DNA from: Spiroplasma helicoides
GTDB taxonomy: Bacteria; Bacillota_I; Bacilli_A; Mycoplasmatales; Mycoplasmataceae
Length of the DNA: 64,000 nt
Direction of reading: 5' to 3'
Assembly: GCF_001715535.1 (NCBI RefSeq)
Contig: NZ_CP017015.1
Span: 744,001 to 808,000 of the forward strand
In this document: one piece after another, positions 55,345-64,000 of the stretch
How positions within the stretch are numbered: position 1 is the first letter of the stretch
Layout: each line of letters opens with the position of its first letter
Notes under the pieces: generated by a model
Databases searched by the model: none
Told to the model about the DNA's origin: nothing
The model's input: only the letters and a program-made list of their open reading frames with translations
Program-made: the position numbers and the translations under genes

Positions 55345-56241
55345 ATGAGTAACTTAAGTATTAAAAATGTCAACATAGAGACTATCAAAAAAATAATTAG
55401 AGAAAATCAGCAATATTTAGTATCCAGCACCAATCCAAGTGTAGCTTATTTTATAAAAACAAATAATGAAACAATTAATATTTATAAAAATAATACAGTT
55501 CTGATTCAAGGTTTAAACCCTGAAATTATAGCTAATAAGTATAATTTAATCAGTCCAAACTTGAGGGAAAAAAAAGAAGTTAGAGCAAACTCTAAGAAAT
55601 TACAAATTATAGGTTGTGATGAAACTGGAGTTGGTGACTTTTTTGGACCTTTAGTTACATGTTGTGCTTTTGTTAATAACGACTTTATAATCAAATATCC
55701 TGAATTATACAAAAAATTAAGAGACTCAAAAAAGATAGATGATAAAAATATCTATAAAATATATGACTTAATTAAAGATAAAGTGATTTATGAAATATAT
55801 ATAATGGATTGTTTTGAATACAATGAACTATATAACATCTATAAAAATACACATGTTTTAAAAGCCATTGCGCACAATAGAACTTTAATAGCATTTTTAA
55901 AAAATAATATCAATTTAGAATATGACAAAATTGTAATGGACCAATTCGCTGGTGCAAACAACTACTTTAATTACTTAAAAAATCAAGAAAAAGTTATGAA
56001 AAGTAATATGGAATTTATAACCAAAGCAGAAGATAAGTTTGTCTCTGTTGCTTGTGCTAGTATAATTGCGCGTTATTTCTTTTTACGAAGTATTAAAAAA
56101 TTAGAAGCAAAATATAATATAAACATTAAATTGGGTGCTAACAATGACGTTAAAAATCTTGTAAATTTGTACAAACAAAGTAAAGCAAATGATTTAGCTA
56201 ACTTTTTAAAATTGCACTTCAATAGTGAAATCAAAAAATAA
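55345..56241 (+). CDS. rnhC: Ribonuclease HIII
   Basis: 298 residues. The N-terminal 85 residues form the substrate-binding domain of RNase HIII. The catalytic core has IIGCDETGVGDFFGPLV (Asp-Glu pair), LRDSKKIDD, VMDQFAG and KAEDKFVSVACASIIAR. It removes RNA from RNA-DNA hybrids and R-loops. AGGAG lies 12 bases before the ATG, slightly long. Read divergently from the CvpA-like gene; a shared terminator follows. Confidence 0.93.
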   Translation: MSNLSIKNVNIETIKKIIRENQQYLVSSTNPSVAYFIKTNNETINIYKNNTVLIQGLNPEIIANKYNLISPNLREKKEVRANSKKLQIIGCDETGVGDFFGPLVTCCAFVNNDFIIKYPELYKKLRDSKKIDDKNIYKIYDLIKDKVIYEIYIMDCFEYNELYNIYKNTHVLKAIAHNRTLIAFLKNNINLEYDKIVMDQFAGANNYFNYLKNQEKVMKSNMEFITKAEDKFVSVACASIIARYFFLRSIKKLEAKYNINIKLGANNDVKNLVNLYKQSKANDLANFLKLHFNSEIKK

Positions 56242-56242
56242 A

Positions 56243-56284
56243 AATCCTATTGAATACATATATGAATATTCAACAGGATTTTTA
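56243..56284. terminator. Terminator after rnhC
   Basis: AAAATCCTATTGAATA ... TATTCAACAGGATTTTT, a stem of about 15 pairs with one mismatch. It has A and T runs on opposite sides, so it can stop rnhC and possibly the purine permease transcript. The remaining bases to 56420 show a GC-rich patch (56313-56335) of unknown meaning. Confidence 0.8.
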
Positions 56285-56420
56285 ATTTAATGTAAAACAA
56301 ATAAAATTTTTAGCGAGCGTACACATTCGCGTACATAGATATTTTACAACTTTAAATAAATAATTCTTTTATTTTAGCAATTTGTAAAGTTATTTTAAAA
56401 TATAAAAATAATTTTATCTT

Positions 56421-57947
56421 TTACTGAACGAAAGCCATTGCCACAAAGCAAACTAAGAAAATAACATCAAATATTCATATTACCGGGCTGATTTCTTTGC
56501 TTTTTTTGTTTGCTAGACATCCTATTGTATATGCAAATAGTCCTAGACAAATTCCAATTGCAATATTATAAGTAATTATCATAAATAAAATTATAAAGAA
56601 TGAAGATAAAGCAATTTCTGGTTTTTTTCATTCTATTTCAGTAATATTACCAATCATAATTATTCCTATAAATAATGTTGCAGCGCCAGTAATGCAATCT
56701 GGTATCATTCCAAAAATTGGAAATAAAGCAATACTTAATAATAAACCAAGTGAAGTTATCACTGATGCAAATCCAGTTCTTGCCCCTTGTGAAATACCTA
56801 CACAACTTTCTGCATAAACAGCCATATGAGATATCCCTACTAATGAACCAGCTATTGAAGTTCCCCCATCAATTATCATTGCTGCTTTTGGAATTTCGGT
56901 TGGTTTTTCTCTATTTTTATTAATAATTACATTAACAGAAGTTAATGTTCCAGTAGCATCAAAAAATGTTAATATTGTAAATACAAATATCGAAACATAC
57001 ATAGTTGGACTAGTTCAAATAGCTTTATTACCAGCATTTGTATATGTTTCTTTTAAGTTATGTACAAATCCGTTTCAAAGAAGATTATAGTCTCATCCAT
57101 CTGATTTTCATCTTGCGGTTGAAAATGCCTGATCAACAGCACTGTTACTTCCTTTTGGAACTACATTTGCAATTATAACAGCGATAATAAATCCCGCTAG
57201 CATCATAATTGCAACTGGTGCTATAAATTTTTTATAGTGCAAAACAATTGCCGCAAATACAACAACAGTTCCTAAGATGATTCCTATGTATGTTTGTTTA
57301 AAATCACTTAAAGCAGCTTTTGGAAGACCATCTCTAGATTCAGCAACTCAACCGATATTTTTAATACCAACATAAGCTATAAAAAAACCTATTCCTAAAC
57401 CAATTGCTATATGCAATGATTTTGGTAGAGCTTTTATAAGTATTTTTCTAACATTGGTAATACTAATTATACAAAACAAGATTGAAGAAATGGTTGTAGC
57501 CATTAATGCTCCTTCAAATCCAATTCCCTTAGATGCAACACTATATGTAAACATTGCATTTATCCCCATACTTGGAGCTAATGCTACAGGTACATTACTG
57601 CTTAATCCCATTAATAAAGTTGCTATAAACGATACAATTGCTGTTGATAAAAATACTCCTTGTGCATTCATTTTTACACTTTGATCAGCAACACTTGAAG
57701 CACCACTTAAGATACTTGGCTCAACTGATAAAATATAAATCATTGCAAGTAAAGTACTAATTCCACCAATAATTTCTTTTTTTAAAGTTGTATTAAATTT
57801 TGCGAATTTGAAAAATTTTGCTAAAGAGCTATTGTCTTCATCATATTTCTTTTTTGACTTTTCTGCGCTATTTATAATTATATTTTGTTCAACAAATTCT
57901 GATTTATTTTTTTTGTTACTTTTTACATCATCATTATTGTTTAACAT
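56421..57947 (-). CDS. pbuG: Guanine/hypoxanthine-type purine permease (AzgA/PbuG family)
   Basis: 508 residues, about twelve membrane helices after a charged N-terminal tail of about 55 residues. EIIGGISTLLAMIYILSVEP is the AzgA family start, ALAPSMGINAMFTY the conserved helix 3, and FDATGTLTSV with ESCVGISQGARTGFASV are the two half-helix regions of the NAT/NCS2 fold. It brings guanine or hypoxanthine into a cell that cannot make purines. It sits downstream of a guanine-type riboswitch, supporting the substrate call. TGGAGG lies before the ATG. Confidence 0.93.
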
Positions 57948-58028
57948 TTAACCTCCATAAAATTTAGAATAGTAAAAATTAAATATTTTGAGTGTAATTA
58001 AACAATAACCTATGAAGTACTTCTTAAA

Positions 58029-58097
58029 GCAACTTGTAGCGTCTAGATAGGTCTAGCGTAGAGACTTTGGCCCATTATGCCAAATTATATAAGTTAC
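58029..58097 (-). promoter_or_regulatory. Purine (guanine-type) riboswitch controlling pbuG
   Basis: On the minus strand P1 TAACTT/AAGTTG encloses J1/2 TATAAT, P2 TTTGGC-ATAATGG-GCCAAA, J2/3 GTCTCTAC, P3 around loop ACCTAT, and J3/1 with C-T-A. The L2 and L3 loop sequences are those I know from Mesoplasma florum guanine and 2'-deoxyguanosine riboswitches. The TCTAC core and the C at 58039 (position 74 equivalent) indicate guanine rather than adenine. The expression platform (57960-58028) has a GAAGTACTTC palindrome but no clear U-run, so it may act on translation. Confidence 0.88.
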
Positions 58098-58159
58098 ATT
58101 TAATTACATTTTTATTATATATTATATTTTCTTGTAAATGGTAAATGCATTTTCAATGA

Positions 58160-58191
58160 ATAAAAAAAGAATAGTTTTTACTATTCTTTTT
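58160..58191 (-). terminator. Terminator after the dCMP deaminase gene
   Basis: AAAGAATAG-TAAAAA-CTATTCTTT on the minus strand followed by six Ts. The gene's TAG is in the first arm. The riboswitch-pbuG unit begins downstream. Confidence 0.9.
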
Positions 58192-58657
58192 CAATTGTAA
58201 CTTTCACTGGTTTTTTAAATTCTAATTCTATATTAGCTGATTTTAATATCTTTAAAGAAACTTCATTTTCAATAGTTCCTTGGTACTTATTATCTGAGTA
58301 AATAATTTTTACTATTCCTGCTTGCACGATATTTTTAGAGCAATCATAACAAGGAAACTGAGAAGTATAAAGAATTGTTCCTCTTAAATTTGATGAAGAA
58401 GACAAAATTGCATTAAGTTCAGCATGAACTACATAAGGGTATTTTGTGTTTTGTCATTCTCCTTCTCTTGACCAAGAAAAATCATCATCACTTAAACCTC
58501 TTGGTAAACCATTATATCCAGTTGAAACAATTTGATTCAAATCATTAACAATAACAGCTCCAACTTGAGTATTGGGATCTTTACTTCTCATAGCATTTAT
58601 TTCGATCATTGCTAAAAAATAAGTGTCTCAATCTATGTAATCACTACGTTTTTTCAT
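58181..58657 (-). CDS. comEB: dCMP deaminase (ComEB type)
   Basis: 158 residues. Zinc motifs VVHAELNAIL (His and catalytic Glu) and SQFPCYDCSKNI (two Cys) are intact. The N-terminus has IEINAMRSKDPNTQVGAVIV, as in ComEB/Dcd. It makes dUMP for thyA. It follows the rhomboid-like gene by 21 bases with GAGG near the ATG. Confidence 0.93.
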
Positions 58658-58678
58658 AAAAACTTCCTCTTTTATAAA

Positions 58679-60010
58679 TTATAAGAATGGTCTTAATCAA
58701 GAACCTAATGGTGTATCTTGTACATAGTATTTCCATCCATTATCATCAAAAATTATGCTATTTACATAATCGCTGCTAAAGATCCCTTTTCTAACATAAT
58801 ATAGTAATGCTGCCATACTAATATCATCTGGTGCTAAACCATAAGTAGGAACTATTCAAAAAACTATTGGAATAATGATAATTGACCCAATTATCAAACA
58901 AGGAAAAGCAATGTAAAAATCAACTTTTGAATAATTGTATGTGAAGAATAGTGTAATTGATGAAGAGATACCAATAGCAACAATTATAACTACCATCGCT
59001 CCCATATCATTAACTAAAAAATTATATAAAATTAAAATTATTATAGGGAAAAATAATCTATTTTTAGAAAATAAAGTTATTGGATCATTTTTTTTAGTTC
59101 ATGTTGTTACAGCCAAACACCCAATAACACTAGCACTAAAAACCGAAACTCCACTAAAAATATATGAAGGCATCAAAACAGATGTAAATAACCCTGTTAA
59201 CGGATATGTAATAAACATTGCTAGTGCAAATTTATATGAACCCACTATACCTTCTGTATATTTAGACAACTTTAGACAAGGTACACTTATTAATAAAAGT
59301 TGTAGACCTCCAGCTATAACTCCGTAATTTTGAACATTAAATCCATATGTAAATAGCCTTCAAAATTGTTTTCCTATGATTGTAAGAGCTTTATTTGATG
59401 CTCCAAAAAATAGCGAACTTACAGGTCCTGAAGAAAGCAATGGGTCTGACTGTGCTCAATAGATTCCAATACCAAAGCAAATAATAGGTAATAATAAGAA
59501 CATAATCATTAAAATAATTGACACCAAACTATTAGAATTCATTCTAGAAGCTAGTTTTTTTAGCTTAATATTACTTGAACTGTTAGGATCTTGTAATGTT
59601 TTTAATAATTCTTCTTCTGATAGTTCTTCATCGTCATCATTTTGTTTTGTTTCTTCAACTTCTTTTAAGTTAATGATTTTAGCAAAATGTTGTTTTAATT
59701 TTTCTTTTGCATCAGCAATGCTAGTTATACAAATTACACCATCTTGTTTTCCTTCAAAAATTGCTATCTTAAGAACATTAATCTTTTCTCTTTTTGCACT
59801 TTTTAAAGAAATTGAAAGCTTTTCAATTTTTTTATTTTCTATTTCTAAGGATGCTTCTCCCACTGTAATGGAAATAACTTGATAAATTGAGTTTTTATTA
59901 TATAAAAAAACATTAAAATCACTACTTAATTTTGGGTCAACTTTATACTTTTCAACCTTTACTAAGTAATGAATTAAAGATATTTTTAAATCATTGTTAC
60001 TAATTGCCAT
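58679..60010 (-). CDS. Rhomboid-like membrane protein with N-terminal cytosolic domain
   Basis: 443 residues. A soluble domain of about 160 residues, ending in an acidic stretch (DDDEELSEEE), precedes six or more helices. The rhomboid core reads FWRLFTYGF and then IFSGVSVFSASVIG, in the place of the GxSx motif (Gly287-Val-Ser289). The later helix that normally has His-x-x-Gly reads LVNDMGAMVV, so the catalytic His is absent. The domain order resembles GluP/YqgP of Bacillus. It is probably a pseudoprotease or a much altered protease. AGGTG upstream selects the ATG at 60010. Confidence 0.72.
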
Positions 60011-60019
60011 TGCAAACAC

Positions 60020-60934
60020 CTATTTTTCTAACTCTTTTATTTTATCATTAAATTCTTTTGGCAAATCACAAGAAAACTCCATTTTTTCCCCAGTTATAGG
60101 GTGATTAAACGAAACTTTGTGTGAATGTAGATATTGTCCAAATTCATTTTTTTGGTCTTCTCTAAAACCATATAAATTGTCCCCCACCACAGGATGCTTA
60201 ATAAAATTCATATGAACCCTGATTTGATGTGTTCGTCCTGTATCTATAATACATCTAATTAGCGTGTTTTTTTCAAATCTTTTTAAAACTTCAAAATGAG
60301 TAACAGCCTTTTTAGAATTTATATCAGTTACAGTCATTTTTTTTCTATCGTTTCTATGTCTACCAATTGGCGCATCAATAGTACCTTTATTGGGTTCGAT
60401 AATTCCTTGTACAAGTGCTAAATATTCTTTGTGTATTTTATTTTCTGAAAGCATATTTGTTAAATTTTTATGCGTTTTATCATTTTTTGCAACCAACATT
60501 AAACCGGTTGTTTTTTTATCTAATCTGTGCACAATTCCAGGTCTTAATACACCACCAATAGAAGAAAGGTCTTTAACTTTAAATAAAAGTCCATTTACCA
60601 ATGTGTTATCAGGGTTTCCAGCAGCTGGGTGAACAACTAAATTATTAGGTTTATTTACAACTAGCATATCACTATCCTCATAAACAATTTCAAAATCGAT
60701 GTCTTGAGGTTTATTTTCTAATTCTTCTGGTTCTTTTAAAGTTATGTCAATTATGTCATTTGTCAAAAGATTATAGTTAGAATTTATGTTATTTTGATTA
60801 ACCAAAACTAGATTTTCACTAATCATTTTTTGAATAAAACTTCTTGAAAAATCATATTCTTCTTTAAAATAATCTGTTAAAAACTTGTCAATTCTTTCGC
60901 CGTTTTGTTCAATTATTATTTGTATTTTTTTCAT
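60020..60934 (-). CDS. rluD: 23S rRNA pseudouridine synthase, RluD type
   Basis: 304 residues. The N-terminal S4 domain (ERIDKFLTDYF) is followed by the catalytic motif GIVHRLDKKTTGLML with the Asp, then TGRTHQIRVHM and HPVVGDNLYG. It modifies helix 69 of 23S rRNA in other bacteria. It starts 1 base after lspA's stop, the frequent lspA-rluD pairing. Confidence 0.93.
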   Translation of the reverse strand: MKKIQIIIEQNGERIDKFLTDYFKEEYDFSRSFIQKMISENLVLVNQNNINSNYNLLTNDIIDITLKEPEELENKPQDIDFEIVYEDSDMLVVNKPNNLVVHPAAGNPDNTLVNGLLFKVKDLSSIGGVLRPGIVHRLDKKTTGLMLVAKNDKTHKNLTNMLSENKIHKEYLALVQGIIEPNKGTIDAPIGRHRNDRKKMTVTDINSKKAVTHFEVLKRFEKNTLIRCIIDTGRTHQIRVHMNFIKHPVVGDNLYGFREDQKNEFGQYLHSHKVSFNHPITGEKMEFSCDLPKEFNDKIKELEK

Positions 60935-60935
60935 T

Positions 60936-61751
60936 TTATGAGTCCTTAGCTTTATCGTTATCTTTTTGTGTTTTATCTAAAACTTTCAATTTAGATTGTG
61001 TCAGCAGTTTTTTTTGTTCAATTCAGTTTCTCTTCAATGTTTTTTTATTTTGTAAATAGTTTTTGTATAAACTAAATTGATTTTTAATTGACTTTTTTCT
61101 AACACTTTCTAAATAACTATTTTCTAAAATCGCCAAACTATCTCTGAATTCTAAAAACTCTTCATAAAAAACATCTTGTTTTTTGTATATGTATGCTTTA
61201 ATTTCTCCTCAACTAAAAATTATAAAAGCAATTATCAATACTGCTATTGAAATATTTACATAAACATCAGCTAAGTTAAAAGTATAACTTTGAGACCCTA
61301 GAAAATTAAAATCTCATTCTAAAAAGTCAACTACACCACCTTTGGTTCCTGCACTTGGAAATCCATCAGGAATAACTGGCGCTCAAATTCTTCCAACAAC
61401 ATTAGCAATACTTCCTGATAACATAAAATTAATAGGTTGTAGCCAAAGTTTTTGATTTAAAAATAATCACAATGCCATTAAAAATACAGTTACTAATGTG
61501 GCTAACAAAATAGCCACAAAAGGTTTACCTGCATTCATACTTAACGCAGCCCCAGGATTTAAAAGATATCTAAATCTTAGTAATCCTGGCACTCCACTAA
61601 CTGGATCTGAACTATATTCCATTTTAGAAACAACAATAGCTTTAGAAATTCAATCTAAAGCTATAAGGAATATTAAAATTGGTAGACATCAAAGTAGTTT
61701 GTATCTAAAAGCATAGTTGTGTTTTTTAAAAAAAATTTTAATGTTATCCAT
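60936..61751 (-). CDS. lspA: Lipoprotein signal peptidase with long C-terminal extension
   Basis: 271 residues; LspA is usually 150-200. Four helices. The catalytic Asp pair is present in GVVDFLEW and TFNLADVYV. The nearby conserved N-x-x-D-R reads NVVGR, so that Asp is Gly. It cleaves prolipoproteins such as the binding and thioredoxin-like lipoproteins in this window. About 100 Lys-rich, probably coiled residues follow the last helix in the cytosol. It sits between ileS and rluD in the normal order. Confidence 0.9.
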
Positions 61752-61764
61752 TTACTTCACCCTT

Positions 61765-64000
61765 TTATTTAATAACATCATAGCATCTTTGACAAATATC
61801 TTCTACTAATTCATCATAGATTGCTCAACAACGTTCACATTTTAAACCTTCTTTTAATTCAACTGTAACTTGTGCAACCTTGTTGCTTGAATCTTGTACT
61901 TTTGAATCAAATTCAATTGAATTAACTATTAAGATTTGTTGTAAATCTTGAATATCTTTTAAATATTCAAAACCTGGTTTTAAAGTAAGTGTTAATTTTG
62001 CCTCAAAACCTTTTTTAATTATTTTTTCATTTCTTGCTTTTTCTAAAGCTTCATTTATATCGTCTCTTAGCATTAAAACACTATTTCAAATTTCTAGGTT
62101 TTTTTCATCTCATAAGAAGTTTTGTTCTTTTACATCTAATAAATGTACTGAATCTAATTTATTATCAACTTCCAAATTAAAATAAGCTTCTTCGATTGTA
62201 TGAGGCAATATAGGTCTTAGCATATCAAATAGTGCTCATAATTGCTCATACATTACTGTTTGGACTTGTCTTCTTCTCAAAGAATCTTTTCCATAAACAT
62301 AAATTATATCTTTTATAAAGTCAAGATAAAATGCTGATAAATCATTTATTACATAGTTGTTTAAAACTTTTAAAGCTGCATTAAATTTGAAGCTATCGAA
62401 AAGTTCAACAAATTTTTGTTTTTTAACTGTTAAAGTATGTAAAGCAAATTTATCAACTGGTTCCAATTCCTTTTTATAATCTTTTTCAGTATTAAAATCA
62501 ACTAAATTTGACAATATAAAACGAATTGTATTTCTAAGTTTTCTATAAGATTCAGTAATTTGTTTAATTATTTCTTTTCCTAATTTTTGATCATCAGTAT
62601 AATCTGCAGAACAAACTCATAATCTTAAAATGTCTGCTCCTAAATCGTTTGACAATTCAATTGGGTCAACTGTATTACCAATTGATTTTGACATTTTTTT
62701 ACCTTGTTCATCATTTGTCATCCCATGAGAAATTAATTGACGATATGGAGATTTTCCATCATAAACAACTGAGTTAATCATTGATGAGTTAAATCATCCT
62801 CTATATTGGTCAGTTCCTTCACAATAAACATCATAAGGTCTTTTTAATCCAAAGTTATCTTCTAAGGCTATATTTGTACTTCCTGAATCAAATCAAACAT
62901 CTAAAATATCTTTTTCCTTAGTTCAACCTTTTCCTTTGTTTTCTGGTGCTAAAAATTCATCTGCATCTAATTCAAATCAAGCATTTGTTCCTTTTTCTTG
63001 AACAATTTTTACTGCATAATTTACAACATCTTTATCATAAATTGGATTTAAATCCTTATCATAAAAAGCAATAATTGGTACACCTCAAAGTCTTTGTCTA
63101 CTTATGGTTCAATCATTTCTTTCAGCAATAATGTTTCTCAATCTTTCTTTCGCTCAAGGTGGAGAAGTTGTAACATTATCAACAATTACTTTATCAATTT
63201 CTTTTTTGACATTTTCTAAACTAACAAATCATTGACTTGTTGCACGATAAATAATTGGTTTTTTTGTTCTTCAATCATGTGGATATGAGTGCTTTACAAA
63301 TTTTAATTTAAGCACTAAGCCTTTTTCTTCTAAAGTCATACCAACAATCTTGTTTGAATCATCATAAAAAACTCCCTCAAGTCTTTTATCATTTATTTTT
63401 GCATTAAATTTTCCTTGGTCATCAATTGGAACAAATGCTTCCATTCCGTTTTCAACAACAATGTTAAAGTCATCTACCCCAAATCCTCCAGCAGTATGAA
63501 CTAATCCAGTACCTGCTGAATCACTAACATGATCTCCAAGAACTATTCAAGCTTTTTTGTCATCATATCAAGGATGTTGATATTCAACTTTATTCAATCT
63601 AGTCCCTTTAAACTCGTCAAGTATTTCTACATTTTCTCACTCAACTATTTCTGAAACTTCTTCTAATAAATTTTTAGCTAAGATATATTTAACATCTTTA
63701 TTTGCTGGTTTTACTCAAACATAATCCATTTCAGCATTAACACAAGTTAATTGGTTTGATGGAAGTGTTCAAGGTGTAGTTGTTCATATTACTATTTGTG
63801 TATTTGTGAACTGTTCATCATTTTTTACAGGAAATCCAACATAAATTGATGGTCCTTTAATGTCTTTATATTCTATCTCAGCTTCAGCAAGAGCAGATTC
63901 ACTTGATGGTGATCAATATATTGGTCTTAATCCTCTGTAGATTAAACCTTTTTCAATCATTTTTGCATATAACTTTAATTGACTAGCTTCAAAATCTTTT
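61765..64000 (-). CDS. ileS: Isoleucyl-tRNA synthetase, N-terminal part beyond window
   Basis: About 745 residues of the C-terminal part are present. The KMSKS loop reads KKMSKSIGN (near 62690), after a catalytic-core segment with the editing domain before it. The zinc finger at the end is CERCW and CQRCYD. Class I synthetase that charges tRNA-Ile. Many TGA codons read as Trp. It is first in ileS-lspA-rluD. Confidence 0.95.

Noticed and set aside
56313-56335. GC-rich patch with CGTACA repeated 12 bases apart after pbuG
   Set aside because: Too short to assign; not a clear palindrome, and no U-run follows. It could be a protein-binding site, but there is no support beyond base composition.
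58935-59327. Long plus-strand open frames opposite membrane-protein genes
   Set aside because: They lie antisense to well-supported genes, lack ribosome sites and have composition expected of the reverse complement.

Overview
The window comes from an AT-rich mollicute that reads TGA as tryptophan (genetic code 4). Almost every long gene here is continuous only when TGA is decoded as Trp; stops are TAA or TAG. The set of PolC, DnaG, DXP-pathway genes (dxr, ispH, uppS), folA/thyA, Cys-anchored lipoproteins and a purine riboswitch with Mesoplasma-type loops points to the Spiroplasma / Mesoplasma / Entomoplasma lineage, most likely a Spiroplasma. This assignment is by inference, because no rRNA is present. 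Nearly everything is on the minus strand. The plus-strand exceptions are a candidate small RNA, ispH, a thioredoxin-like lipoprotein and rnhC.

Region by region: (1) 1-6.8 kb is an accessory stretch. It holds an IS3-type transposase cut by the window edge, a secreted protein, a UvrD-like helicase, a J-domain protein and a membrane protein. (2) 6.9-11.5 kb has a methyltransferase, mtnN, a nadD-yqeK fusion and a HAD phosphatase. These are followed by an intergenic region holding a strongly structured plus-strand RNA candidate, then a membrane protein. (3) 11.6-24.6 kb holds ispH and the Firmicute housekeeping block ybeY-dgkA-cdd-era-recO-glyS-dnaG-rpoD-trmK-nif3. This block is interrupted by three genes of unknown function, at least two of them membrane proteins. 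(4) 24.6-28 kb holds a C39-peptidase ABC exporter with a small anchored partner, and a nucleotidyltransferase-fold protein with an eroded active site, next to rimP. (5) 28.5-38.5 kb is polC-rseP-dxr-cdsA-uppS-pepP-rpmG. (6) 38.7-42.4 kb has the thioredoxin-like lipoprotein, five tRNAs and an ABC exporter. The exporter is preceded by an unrecognised structured leader RNA ending in a terminator. (7) 42.5-49.6 kb has nrnA and a p37/p29/p69-type (PhnD/C/E-like) transporter. That transporter has a fused double permease, two tandem binding lipoproteins and an amber codon inside the ATPase signature motif. (8) 49.7-64 kb has deoA, plsC, folA-thyA, acpS, a CvpA-like protein, rnhC, a riboswitch-controlled purine permease, a dCMP deaminase, a rhomboid-like protein lacking the usual His, rluD, lspA and partial ileS.

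Together the genes cover replication (polC, dnaG, recO, rnhC), transcription (rpoD), translation (glyS, ileS, five tRNAs, era, ybeY, rimP, rluD, trmK), isoprenoid and phospholipid synthesis, and nucleotide salvage. The parts I do not recognise as described systems are the two structured RNAs, the helicase/J-protein cluster, the C39 exporter neighbourhood and the broken transporter ATPase.
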